This document shows positions 38,023 to 48,045 of a stretch of 64,000 nt of DNA, piece by piece. The number at the start of each line of letters is the position of its first letter. The first letter of the stretch is position 1. The notes beneath the pieces were generated by a model. It did no database searches. It worked only from the letters and a program-made list of their open reading frames with translations, and was not told the origin of the DNA. The DNA comes from Candidatus Methylumidiphilus alinenensis (GTDB lineage Bacteria > Pseudomonadota > Gammaproteobacteria > Methylococcales > Methylococcaceae), in assembly GCA_003242955.1 (NCBI GenBank), contig QJPH01000334.1, forward strand, positions 1 through 64,000, in the 5' to 3' direction. A program made the position numbers and the translations under genes.

Positions 38023-41000
38023 TCAAGACCTGCCTAGCAACAAGCGTTTGATATCCCCAAGCTTGAATTCCTTGGATAAGGTTTGCAAATGGGCTGCAAA
38101 GGGGATGTAATTGAAATCGTCAGTGGCGAGTTGTTTTAACCGTTCCGTCAAGCCACGGAGGTCGCCAATTTTAGCAAACTCAGCGAGTTCGGCCAGTTGC
38201 TCGGCGGGCGGCACAATCAAGGGGGGGCTATTGTCCAATATGTCCAAGTATTTTGGATGTTCATTATGTGCATAAATCCAATCTAAGCCGAGATGGAATT
38301 TTATTTTTCGCAACACTTCGGCAATTTGGATGGGCTTGGCGATAAAGTTGTCGCAGTCGGCATCAACAGCCAGCCTACGGTCGCTTGGGTAGGCATTGGC
38401 GCTGATGATGATGATGGAGGACTGGCAGCCGGATTGTCGCAAACGGGTCGCCACCTGGATTCCGCTAATCCCGCCCATCAGCACATCCAACAAAATCATG
38501 TCCGGCTTTTCCTCCATCGCCATGGACAGACATTCTTCCCCTGATTCGGCCTGTGCCAGGGCAAAGCCTAATGGCTCCAATATCGACATGAGCAGGGAGC
38601 GGTGGTCCTCATGATCGTCCGCGATCAGGATTTTCCGTCTACGGCCGGCATAGCCGATGATGCCTTCCTGTTCATCCTCTTCGGCGACATGGCCATGCAG
38701 TTTGGGTAGGAATAATTTCAAGGTAAATGCCGTCCCTTCATTGTCCCTCCCCGAGACGCTCAGTTCGCCTCCCATGATTTCAGTGAATATCTTGCTGATG
38801 GTCAGCCCCAAGCCACTGCCGGCGGTGGCGTTGCCCCGGTTGCCGCCTAGGCGGTTAAAAGGGAGGAAAATGTCTTCGCGCTGGTCTGCGGGGATGCCTA
38901 TTCCAGTGTCAATGACCTGAAAAACCGCAACTTCCCCGCTATAGCCGATGCGGAAAATAATTTCGCCCTTATCGGTGAATTTCACTGCATTGCTGAGCAG
39001 ATTGATAATAATTTGACCAACCCTTTTTTCGTCTCCCCGAACAAATTCGGGAAGGTTATCGAGTATTTGGCAACGGAAAATCAGTCCCTTGGTCTCAGCT
39101 TGCGATTTAAACAAGCGCAGCATCTGCCCTACGAAACCGGGGAAATCGATGGCGGCATTTTTTAATTCGAACTTGCGAGCTTCAATGCGTGCAATATCCA
39201 GGATGTCGTCAATCAACCGGGACAGATGCTCACCGCTGCGCTCGATGATTTCCAATGCTTGTAATCGGTGGGCTGGAATCGTGGGGTCTTTCCGCAGCAG
39301 TTGCGAGTATCCTAGGATGCTATTGAGCGGTGTGCGAATCTCATGGCTCATGTCACTGAGAAAGCGACTTTTGGCTGTATTGGCCCGGTCGGCGGCATTC
39401 TTGGCCTTTTTTAGCTTGGCATCTGTCATTCGATGATCCTCAACCTCACGCAGCAGACGCTTGGTTTGCCGGTTGGTTTCCTCTTGTGCGACCTGTCGGC
39501 TTTCGTTGTTGAGAACCAGCCACCAACTTCCCAGCCCCAAAAAGACCAGCAAGGACGAATACACTTTGACGAAACTGCGCGACAGGATTTGCCTAGGCAG
39601 GTCGCCTTCAAGGCTACGGTTGGTGAGCCAGTCTTGATAGTAAATGACACCGATGAAAATGCTGGTGACACCGGCCAGCAGCAAGTAGAGCAAAGTGAAC
39701 TGGAACAAGCGAAGTTTTAGCTGGGGGGAGAAACTGCGAGGCAAACACCGATCCGCCAGACTTTGCAGTTGATCGTTCAGGCTGGCTTTCGGTTTGCAGG
39801 CATCACGGCAGCGCGCATCTAGTGTGCAGCAAAGGGAGCAGATGGCCCCTTCGTAGACCGGGCAATACGCTTTGTCCTCAGTCTCGAAATCGTTTTGGCA
39901 AATGCAACATTTGTCCTTCGGGTTGGCTTTGGCCCAATCAAAGCGGCGAATTACGCGATAGTAACGCCCCCCGGTAGCCCAGGCGATTAGCGGTGCCATA
40001 AAGAAGGCCACGCCCAATGCCAGATAGGCGGAAAAGGCTTGCGGCCAACTTCCCAACAATCCCAAATAGGCCGCGATGGCAATGGCCGAGGCGCATACCG
40101 TTGACAACACCCCTACCGGGTTGATGTCATGTAGATAGGCCCTTCTGAACTCCACTTCGGGTGGGCTCAGCCCCAGCGGTTTGTTGACAGTCAAATCGGC
40201 TACTAATGCGCCTATCCAGGCAATCGCCACATTGGAAAACAGGCCCAGAACCCTCTCCAATGCGCCGAATACGCCCAATTCCATCAGCAACAAGGCGATT
40301 AACACATTGAAAACCAGCCACACCACCCTGCCAGGATGGCTATGAGTCAGGCGGGAAAAAAAATTTGACCAGGCCAGCGAGCCGGCGTAGGCATTCGTCA
40401 CATTGATCTTGATTTGCGAGATCACCACGAAGAGGGTGACGGTGGCAAAGCCTAGCTTTGGATTAGTGAAAATATACTGGTAAGCGACCCTATACATTTG
40501 GGTCGGTTCATAAGCGTGCTCGCTTTCCACGCCATGTTGAATGGCGAGGTAAGCCAATAATGCCCCGCCCAATTGTCGGGCCATGCCGAGAATAATCCAG
40601 CCTGGCCCCGCGATAATCACCGCAGCCCACCAACGCTTGCTGCTTTCATGGGTTTTTTCGGGTAAAAAGCGAAGAAAATCGACTTGTTCGCCAATTTGCG
40701 CCACCATTGAAAACGCCACGGTGCTGGCCGCGCCAAAACTCATCCAGTCGAATCCAGCTTGTGCATGTCCGGCAAAGCCTGACAAACCGGCTATCGCGCC
40801 TGGTTCGCGGACTAGCACTGCGACATAGGGTACGATCAAAAGAACTAGCCAAACCGGTTGGGTCCATAATTGCAGCCGGTTGATATTGGTGATGCCGTAG
40901 GTGACCAAGGGAATGACGGCAAGGGCACTGACCAAATGAGCATAGGCAATCGGTATCTCAAAATAGAGTTCAAGCGCCAAAGACATTATAGAAGCTTCCA

Positions 41001-41427
41001 GCGCGAATAAGGTGAAGGTGAAGGCAGCGTAAATCAGCGAGGTCATCGTCGAACCAATATACCCAAAGCCCGCGCCACGAGTCAGCAAGTCCATGTCGAT
41101 ATTGTATCGGGCGGCATAATAGGTTATCGGCAAGCCAGTTAGGAAGATGATTAAACCGACGCTCAGGATGGCCCAAAAGGCATTGGTAAATCCGTAATTG
41201 ATGGTTAGCGCACCGCCAATGGCTTCAAGCACCAAGAAAGAAATCGAACCGAAGGCGGTGTTGGCGACTCGGAACTCGGACCATTTGCGGAACGACCGGG
41301 GGGCAAAACGCAGGGCGTAATCCTCCATGGTCTCATCGGCCACCCAGGCGTTATAGTCTCTTCGCACTTTGGCGATACTTTGTTGGCTAAATTCCCCCAT
41401 CTGCATCTTATCCCCTAAGTTAAGCAC
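38023..41427 (-). CDS. NCS1-type permease domain fused to hybrid histidine kinase (transporter-like sensor)
   Basis: N-term NCS1-like multi-TM region (RFAPRSFRKWSEFRVANTAFGSISFLVLEAIGGALTINYG), Cys-rich linker, FLSDMSHEIRTPLNSILGYSQLL, HATPase GSGLGLTISKIFTEIMGG, REC KILIADDHEDHRSLL...DMILLDVLMGG. Confidence 0.92.
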   Translation of the reverse strand: MLNLGDKMQMGEFSQQSIAKVRRDYNAWVADETMEDYALRFAPRSFRKWSEFRVANTAFGSISFLVLEAIGGALTINYGFTNAFWAILSVGLIIFLTGLPITYYAARYNIDMDLLTRGAGFGYIGSTMTSLIYAAFTFTLFALEASIMSLALELYFEIPIAYAHLVSALAVIPLVTYGITNINRLQLWTQPVWLVLLIVPYVAVLVREPGAIAGLSGFAGHAQAGFDWMSFGAASTVAFSMVAQIGEQVDFLRFLPEKTHESSKRWWAAVIIAGPGWIILGMARQLGGALLAYLAIQHGVESEHAYEPTQMYRVAYQYIFTNPKLGFATVTLFVVISQIKINVTNAYAGSLAWSNFFSRLTHSHPGRVVWLVFNVLIALLLMELGVFGALERVLGLFSNVAIAWIGALVADLTVNKPLGLSPPEVEFRRAYLHDINPVGVLSTVCASAIAIAAYLGLLGSWPQAFSAYLALGVAFFMAPLIAWATGGRYYRVIRRFDWAKANPKDKCCICQNDFETEDKAYCPVYEGAICSLCCTLDARCRDACKPKASLNDQLQSLADRCLPRSFSPQLKLRLFQFTLLYLLLAGVTSIFIGVIYYQDWLTNRSLEGDLPRQILSRSFVKVYSSLLVFLGLGSWWLVLNNESRQVAQEETNRQTKRLLREVEDHRMTDAKLKKAKNAADRANTAKSRFLSDMSHEIRTPLNSILGYSQLLRKDPTIPAHRLQALEIIERSGEHLSRLIDDILDIARIEARKFELKNAAIDFPGFVGQMLRLFKSQAETKGLIFRCQILDNLPEFVRGDEKRVGQIIINLLSNAVKFTDKGEIIFRIGYSGEVAVFQVIDTGIGIPADQREDIFLPFNRLGGNRGNATAGSGLGLTISKIFTEIMGGELSVSGRDNEGTAFTLKLFLPKLHGHVAEEDEQEGIIGYAGRRRKILIADDHEDHRSLLMSILEPLGFALAQAESGEECLSMAMEEKPDMILLDVLMGGISGIQVATRLRQSGCQSSIIIISANAYPSDRRLAVDADCDNFIAKPIQIAEVLRKIKFHLGLDWIYAHNEHPKYLDILDNSPPLIVPPAEQLAELAEFAKIGDLRGLTERLKQLATDDFNYIPFAAHLQTLSKEFKLGDIKRLLLGRS

Positions 41428-41512
41428 CGATTCGGTTGGAAACTAGCCCAGCCAACATTGAGCATGCCATTGTTGGCTGTTTACTGGCAAATAACAGGCC
41501 GTGACCGCTAGG

Positions 41513-42340
41513 TTACTGCCGCTCGTAACCAAACTCAAGTATCACCGGAGTCCCTAGGTTACGGATGATAAGTTGTTTGTGTTTATCCTCCGCGTCAATC
41601 GCTGGTTCGGTTGTGGCGGGTGTATTCCCGGAAGTGTTAGCCAGTGGTTTCTCAGGCGTTGTTGCATCGTCATGCGCAATGGGTTTGGCAGGCGGAGGTC
41701 TTGGGTCGGTAGCAAGGGGTTTGTCCCTGATTTCAATATCCACTGCGGGCTTCCATGGCATATTGGGCCCTACCGGGGCGGTTTTGGGTATTTTAAGTTC
41801 GGTGAGAAGATTCAGGCAAACTGTGGCAATGCTGTCTGCATAGAAACTCGGCGGGATGGGTTTTATTGTACCCATCAAGTCGTCAAGCCCTGGGGGCAGG
41901 CTGAACTTCCCGGTTAATTTGATAGGTTCTTCAGTTTTATTCAGTGAGCGCAAAATGCAAGCCACCGGTAGGACGTCTGTCTTTTGAAAATCGAGGGCGC
42001 GAGGGTCTGAATTGCCAAAATACAATGACAATCCCGGTGGCGTGGTTGTCTTTTCAAGCTTGCCAACTTGCCCTTCAAGCGTATGGGTAAACGCCTCATT
42101 TTGTAATACGGCAGATTTTACCGGATACCCCCAAGAGTTCAAATGACGGCTGATTTCTTCTGCCATCTGTGTGGTTTGGTTTGTGATGGCAATCTTTGCA
42201 AGATTATCGGTTGAGATGACGAATTTTATGGCCGTCACCCGCTCCGGGTTGGACAAGTTTGCCCTTGGCTTACTGTCAATGGCGCAAGCAGCCAATGTGA
42301 ATAGTGAAATGGCCACCAGAATTGCAAATCGCATAAGCAC
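41513..42340 (-). CDS. Hypothetical lipoprotein
   Basis: Lipobox-like LFTLAACA; no family recognised. Confidence 0.75.
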   Translation of the reverse strand: MLMRFAILVAISLFTLAACAIDSKPRANLSNPERVTAIKFVISTDNLAKIAITNQTTQMAEEISRHLNSWGYPVKSAVLQNEAFTHTLEGQVGKLEKTTTPPGLSLYFGNSDPRALDFQKTDVLPVACILRSLNKTEEPIKLTGKFSLPPGLDDLMGTIKPIPPSFYADSIATVCLNLLTELKIPKTAPVGPNMPWKPAVDIEIRDKPLATDPRPPPAKPIAHDDATTPEKPLANTSGNTPATTEPAIDAEDKHKQLIIRNLGTPVILEFGYERQ

Positions 42341-42403
42341 TCCCGTGATTGATTATCGGCCATAAATCGGCCTGTGGTGTCGAGTTTCGCCAATGGGGTT
42401 TTT

Positions 42404-42447
42404 CCACTGCCGTTCACCTTCGATAGGTTCTGGGTGAACGGCAGTGG
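42404..42447. repeat. 15-bp perfect inverted repeat in divergent promoter region
   Basis: ccactgccgttcacc (42404-42418) / ggtgaacggcagtgg (42433-42447). Confidence 0.85.
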
Positions 42448-42604
42448 TAGTCGTTTCTGCGTAAGTCTTACCCAAACCCTATTAGACACCGCTGAGGAAA
42501 TGCTTGGCATACGTCATTTGACGTATTGAGGCATTTTTCATTGGGCATTTTAATTTAAGCCGAAGATAAGACCGATTCAATCCAAACGATAAAGGGGTTT
42601 TGCA

Positions 42605-43855
42605 ATGAAAAATAGACTCATAGTCAAGGCTTCGTGCCGTTGCCTTGCTGCGGCAAAATGGCTGCTACCTGCATTGATGGTGTTTAGCTATGTACCCGAG
42701 GCTTCCGCGGGGGCTACTTTTAAGATAGACGACACCAAATGGCTCAGCATCGGGGCTGGGCTTAGAACGGCCTTTTACGCGCAAGAGAAAGGGGCTGCCA
42801 ACGGTTCCGGCTGGTCCAACAATTTTTATTTGGACAACATGCGTCTTTATGTGAATGGACAAATCCATAAATATATAAAGATGGAGTTTAACACCGAAGT
42901 CAAGGCAGGCACCAACACGGGTGATTCCATCCGGGTTCTGGATGCCATCGGCAAGTTTGAGTTTGAGCCATGGTTGAACATTTGGGGTGGGCGGATGCTG
43001 GTGCCTGCGGAAAGGCGGGAGTTGAACGGTCCTTTCTATAGTGCGGTTTACGATATTTTTGCCACGGGAACCCCATTCGAATCGTCGGACTTCAATATTG
43101 AATTCAAAAACAATGGCACCTCGGCGGGTGCGTACGGTCGCGACCAAGGCGTGACCATTTGGGGTTCGGTCTTTGACGGTGGTCGCTTTCAATATGCGGT
43201 AGGTGCTTTCCAAGGCTTGGTGAACGGTGCCAACCAAAATGACGACTTACTGTATGCGCAACGCGTCTCATATAATTTCTGGGAAGTTGAAAAAAACCCA
43301 GGTTACTATACCTCGGGCACTTATTTTGGAAAAGGCGGCGATATTCTGACGGTCGGCGCGTCGAATCAATACCAGTATCACGGGGCCGGAACGGTGAATG
43401 ATCCGGGTTCGTTCCGGGGTACTGCGGTGGATGTGCTAATGGAGAAGGCACTGCCTAACAATTCCGGTGTCATCACGTTTAATGGCGAGTATAAAAACTA
43501 TGGCGTTACCGGTTTCGGGATGGCAAGCAGAAGGCTTGTCCAATCAGGTGCGGTATTAGGTTTCGCTATGTTTGAAGGTCAGGCCTATGATGTCAGCCTG
43601 ATGTATCTACTCCCAAACAAGGTCGCTATAGGTCAATTCCAGCCTTATCTTCGTTATGTCGAAGTCATGCCTATTGACAGTTCTAACCGGAATAATTATG
43701 AAGCCGGATTAAACTATATCATCGATGGGCATAATGCCAAGATATCTTTGAATTATAACTACGGCGACCTTATGACCAAGGGATTGAATTACACCAATAC
43801 CGTCACCGGCGACCATGTCAGTGCCGTCAGACTTGCTTTCCAATTACAGATTTAA
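42605..43855 (+). CDS. Outer membrane porin (FmdC-like candidate urea/amide porin)
   Basis: FKIDDTKWLSIGAGLRTAFYAQEKG...FYLDNMRLYVNGQIHKYIKMEFNTE, beta-barrel ending VSAVRLAFQLQI; adjacent to urtA. Confidence 0.8.
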   Translation: MKNRLIVKASCRCLAAAKWLLPALMVFSYVPEASAGATFKIDDTKWLSIGAGLRTAFYAQEKGAANGSGWSNNFYLDNMRLYVNGQIHKYIKMEFNTEVKAGTNTGDSIRVLDAIGKFEFEPWLNIWGGRMLVPAERRELNGPFYSAVYDIFATGTPFESSDFNIEFKNNGTSAGAYGRDQGVTIWGSVFDGGRFQYAVGAFQGLVNGANQNDDLLYAQRVSYNFWEVEKNPGYYTSGTYFGKGGDILTVGASNQYQYHGAGTVNDPGSFRGTAVDVLMEKALPNNSGVITFNGEYKNYGVTGFGMASRRLVQSGAVLGFAMFEGQAYDVSLMYLLPNKVAIGQFQPYLRYVEVMPIDSSNRNNYEAGLNYIIDGHNAKISLNYNYGDLMTKGLNYTNTVTGDHVSAVRLAFQLQI

Positions 43856-43884
43856 ACCACACCCATCAAGACGGAGTACCTAGA

Positions 43885-45183
43885 ATGAAACCTTTGCGAA
43901 ACTTACAGACTATTATCGCTTTGATAGCCTTTCTATCACTATCGTTGCTTTATACAGCGAACTTACGGGCTGAGGACACCATTAAAGTCGGCATTTTGCA
44001 TTCGCTGTCCGGCACGATGGCCATTAGTGAGACCACGTTGAAGGACACTATGTTGATGTTGATTGAGGAACAGAACAAGAAGGGTGGCTTGCTGGGAAAG
44101 AAACTGGAAGCCGTCGTGGTCGATCCCGCTTCCAACTGGCCGTTGTTTGCAGAAAAGGCTCGTGAATTGCTCCAGAAGCAAAAAGTGGCGGCGATATTTG
44201 GTTGCTGGACTTCAGTATCGCGCAAATCGGTGTTGCCGGTCGTGGAGGAATTGAACGGCCTGTTGTTCTACCCAGTCCAGTACGAGGGGGAGGAGTCTTC
44301 CAAAAACGTGTTTTACACAGGTGCCGCACCGAACCAGCAGGCAATTCCGGCGGTGGATTATCTGATGAACGACTTGGGGGTGAAGCGATGGGTGCTGGCG
44401 GGAACCGATTACGTCTACCCACGCACCACTAACAAAATTCTTGAAGCGTACCTGAAATCCAAGGGTGTTAAAGAAAAGGACATACTAATCAATTACACGC
44501 CCTTCGGGCATTCCGATTGGCAAAGCATTGTCGCGGATATCAAGAAGTTTGGTTCCACGGGCAAAAAAACAGCAGTTGTTTCCACCATTAATGGCGATGC
44601 CAATGTTCCATTTTACAAGGAGTTGGGCAACCAGGGCATCACCGCCGACAAGCTTCCTGTGGTCGCTTTCTCCGTTGGGGAAGAAGAACTCTCTGGCATC
44701 GATACCAAACCCCTAGTTGGTCATTTGGCAGCGTGGAATTATTTCATGAGCGTGGATACTAAGGAGAACGCAGAATTTATCAAGAAATGGCACACCTTCA
44801 TAAAAAACCCGAAGCGCGTTACCAACGACCCAATGGAGGCTCATTATATTGGCTTTAACATGTGGGTGAAAGCGGTGGAAAAGGCTGGCACTACGGATAC
44901 AGACGCGGTCGCCAAAGCACTAGTCGGCATGGAATATCCTAACCTCACCGGGGGCTTGGCTAAAATGAACAAGGCCCATCATTTATCGAAACCAGTATTG
45001 ATCGGCGAAATCCAAGACGACGGACAGTTCCAAACGGTATGGCAAACCAAGGGGCTGGTTGATGGCGACGCTTGGTCGGATTATCTGCCAGAGAGCAAAC
45101 CGATCATCGCCGATTGGACACCGCCAATCAATTGCGGCAATTACAACACCAAAACCAAAAAGTGCTCTGGGCAGAAATATTGA
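43885..45183 (+). CDS. urtA: Urea ABC transporter substrate-binding protein
   Basis: IKVGILHSLSGTMAISETTLKDTMLMLIEEQNKKGGLLGKKLEAVVVDPASNWPLFAEKA...LFYPVQYEGEE. Confidence 0.96.
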   Translation: MKPLRNLQTIIALIAFLSLSLLYTANLRAEDTIKVGILHSLSGTMAISETTLKDTMLMLIEEQNKKGGLLGKKLEAVVVDPASNWPLFAEKARELLQKQKVAAIFGCWTSVSRKSVLPVVEELNGLLFYPVQYEGEESSKNVFYTGAAPNQQAIPAVDYLMNDLGVKRWVLAGTDYVYPRTTNKILEAYLKSKGVKEKDILINYTPFGHSDWQSIVADIKKFGSTGKKTAVVSTINGDANVPFYKELGNQGITADKLPVVAFSVGEEELSGIDTKPLVGHLAAWNYFMSVDTKENAEFIKKWHTFIKNPKRVTNDPMEAHYIGFNMWVKAVEKAGTTDTDAVAKALVGMEYPNLTGGLAKMNKAHHLSKPVLIGEIQDDGQFQTVWQTKGLVDGDAWSDYLPESKPIIADWTPPINCGNYNTKTKKCSGQKY

Positions 45184-45237
45184 ACGATGCGCCCACCCCT
45201 CATTAAAGTGAGTATGCGGAAACGAGGCAATAAAACC

Positions 45238-46917
45238 ATGAAAATTATCATGTTGAAGCCAAGTGAAGCCACCAAACCCGTCAGCCTGTGGAAGCCTTGG
45301 TCACTGCTGACATCCGGCCTTTGGGTGTTTGCACTGATATTGACCGGTTTTACTCCGGCCCATGCCGATGGTTTTGCCGATGAAGTTAACCGATTGCCCA
45401 CCGTTCCCATGGCTGAAATGGAGCAAACCATAGGACGGTTGGCGCATGTTCAAAACCCTAAAGTGGCGGAAATGTTGCAAGCCATGCACGATGGCCGTCT
45501 TTTCTATGTCAAGGCAAGTGGGCGCATGGTGTTTGCCGACACGAAAGACGACGGTTTCAAACTTACTGATGCCCTCAGTGGCGAAGCCTTGGGTGTGGCA
45601 GACCGGTTTGAGATTAAAAAAATCGCCGTCACTAATGCCTTACGAACAGTCTTGGACCGCGAGATTGCCTTGCTTGAATTGAACAGCACCGATGTGCGGC
45701 TACGTATGAAATCGGTTAAGTCTGTCATCCAAAATCCAACTCCCGAGGCAATGGCTTTGCTGGCAAAGCAAAGGGAGATCGAAAAGGATGGCGGTGTGCT
45801 TGAAGCCATTAACGTCGCCTTGGCCTTGGCAGACTTGTCTGGCAAGGACAAGGCATTGCGCGGCAAAGCCATTCGTTTGTTGGAGGGTAATTTGAATCAG
45901 GATGTGCGCAACCGACTTTCCGCCTTGCAAGAGAAAACCGACACGGGAGAGTACGTCGAAGGGGACAGCGAAATCCGCAATCTTGCCGCGGTCGCATTGA
46001 AGAAAATCGAATACAAGCTGGAATTGAACCATCTGGCTGAAACCCTTTTCTTTGGGCTAAGCCTAGGTGCGGTGCTAGTGCTTGCTGCCATCGGACTTGC
46101 CATCACCTTCGGAGTGATGGGTGTCATTAACATGGCCCACGGCGAGTTGATGATGCTTGGTGCATACACAACTTATGTGGTGCAACTGATGATGCCTAAT
46201 GCCATAGATTATTCTCTGTTTGTGGCAATCCCCGCTGCCTTTGTCATCACCGCGTTAGTCGGCATTGGCATCGAACGTGGCATTATCCGTTTTCTTTACG
46301 GCAGGCCGCTGGAAACCCTGCTGGCCACTTTCGGCCTGAGCTTGATATTGCAGCAACTGGTGCGCTCCATTTTCTCGCCGTTGAACCGAAGCGTATCCAC
46401 GCCGACATGGATGAGCGGCTCCTTGGAAATCAACAGTGCTTTGACGCTGACCTTGAACCGGTTCTACATCATTCTATTCGGTCTGTTGGTTTTTTGGGGA
46501 TTACTGATGGTTTTGAAAAGAACCCGGCTGGGTTTGGAAGTGCGTGCGGTGGCACAAAACCGGGCAATGGCCAAGGCAATGGGTATCCGCACCGACTGGG
46601 TGGACGCGATGACGTTTGGCCTAGGTTCCGGCATTGCCGGTGTCGCCGGTGTCGCGTTGAGCCAACTCACCAATGTTGGGCCTAACTTGGGGCAAGCCTA
46701 TATCGTCGATTCATTTATGGTGGTCGTGTTCGGCGGAGTGGGCAATCTGTGGGGAACCTTAGTCGGGGGCTTGACGTTGGGGGTGGCAGACAAGATTTTA
46801 GAACCTTATGCAGGAACAGTGCTGGCAAAAATACTCATGCTATTGTTCATCATTCTGTTTATCCAAAAACGCCCACGCGGTCTATTCCCGCAAAAGGGCA
46901 GGGCAGCGGAGGGTTAG
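45238..46917 (+). CDS. urtB: Urea ABC transporter permease UrtB
   Basis: LAITFGVMGVINMAHGELMMLGAYTTYVVQ...SPTWMSG-like region...VDSFMVVVFGGVGNLWGTLVGGLTLG. Confidence 0.96.
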   Translation: MKIIMLKPSEATKPVSLWKPWSLLTSGLWVFALILTGFTPAHADGFADEVNRLPTVPMAEMEQTIGRLAHVQNPKVAEMLQAMHDGRLFYVKASGRMVFADTKDDGFKLTDALSGEALGVADRFEIKKIAVTNALRTVLDREIALLELNSTDVRLRMKSVKSVIQNPTPEAMALLAKQREIEKDGGVLEAINVALALADLSGKDKALRGKAIRLLEGNLNQDVRNRLSALQEKTDTGEYVEGDSEIRNLAAVALKKIEYKLELNHLAETLFFGLSLGAVLVLAAIGLAITFGVMGVINMAHGELMMLGAYTTYVVQLMMPNAIDYSLFVAIPAAFVITALVGIGIERGIIRFLYGRPLETLLATFGLSLILQQLVRSIFSPLNRSVSTPTWMSGSLEINSALTLTLNRFYIILFGLLVFWGLLMVLKRTRLGLEVRAVAQNRAMAKAMGIRTDWVDAMTFGLGSGIAGVAGVALSQLTNVGPNLGQAYIVDSFMVVVFGGVGNLWGTLVGGLTLGVADKILEPYAGTVLAKILMLLFIILFIQKRPRGLFPQKGRAAEG

Positions 46918-46920
46918 ACG

Positions 46921-48045
46921 ATGGACATTGCAAACCTGTTGGCACAGGATCGAGTGGGCAAGCTGTTTTTGATGGTACTGGCATTGATGGCGATTGCTAT
47001 TTCTGCCCTGAATTTGCTGGTACCAGATTCTTCTGCCATGCATCTCAGCACGTTTACAGTCACCGTGGTCGGCAAGTACTTGACCTATGCCTTGCTCGCC
47101 CTTGCCGTCGACTTGGTGTGGGGTTATTGCGGCATCCTTAGCCTAGGCCACGGTGCCTTTTTTGCCCTGGGTGGCTATGCCATGGGTATTTACATGATGC
47201 GTCAGATCGGTGATCGGGGTGTCTATGGCAACGCCCTGCTGCCTGATTTCATGGTGTTTCTCAACTGGAAGGAATTGCCTTGGTATTGGCAGGGCTTCGA
47301 CCAGTTCTGGTTTGCTTCGCTGATGGTGGTCTTAGTGCCTGGTATCCTAGCCTGTTTATTCGGCTGGTTGGCCTTCCGTTCAAGGGTCACTGGGGTCTAC
47401 CTCTCCATCATCACCCAAGCTTTGACTTATGCGTTGATGCTGGCCTTTTTCCGCAACGAAATGGGGTTTGGCGGCAATAACGGACTTACTGATTTCAAGG
47501 AAATTCTCGGTTATAACTTACAAAAAGATGGTACGCGGGTGACAATTTTTCTACTGACAGCCCTGTTGCTAGGCTTGGGCTACATTGCCTCGCGCTTCGT
47601 GGTTGAGTCAAAAATGGGCCGGGTGGTGACGGCTATCCGTGATGCTGAATCCCGCACTCGATTCATTGGTTACAAAGTGGAGCATTTCAAACTATGGGTC
47701 TTTGTATTCTCCGCAGTCTTGGCAGGCATCGCAGGGGCCCTATATGTCCCGCAAGTCGGAATCATCAACCCCAGCGAGTTTTCCCCGTTGAATTCGCTAG
47801 AACTGGTCATTTGGGTTGCCGTGGGCGGACGGGGCACTCTCTACGGGGCGGTGCTGGGTGCAATCCTGGTGAACTACGCCAAGACAGTGTTCACCGGGAT
47901 ACTGCCTGAAGTATGGTTATTCGCCTTAGGTGGTTTGTTTGTCTCTGTTACCTTATTCATGCCGGATGGTCTGGTTGGCATGGCGCGTAAGCTGGCTAGT
48001 GTGAGGGGGCTGGGACTTAAGCTTAACCAAAGGAGTAAATTATGA
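46921..48045 (+). CDS. urtC: Urea ABC transporter permease UrtC
   Basis: YALLALAVDLVWGYCGILSLGHGAFFALGGYAMGIYMM. Confidence 0.96.
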   Translation: MDIANLLAQDRVGKLFLMVLALMAIAISALNLLVPDSSAMHLSTFTVTVVGKYLTYALLALAVDLVWGYCGILSLGHGAFFALGGYAMGIYMMRQIGDRGVYGNALLPDFMVFLNWKELPWYWQGFDQFWFASLMVVLVPGILACLFGWLAFRSRVTGVYLSIITQALTYALMLAFFRNEMGFGGNNGLTDFKEILGYNLQKDGTRVTIFLLTALLLGLGYIASRFVVESKMGRVVTAIRDAESRTRFIGYKVEHFKLWVFVFSAVLAGIAGALYVPQVGIINPSEFSPLNSLELVIWVAVGGRGTLYGAVLGAILVNYAKTVFTGILPEVWLFALGGLFVSVTLFMPDGLVGMARKLASVRGLGLKLNQRSKL

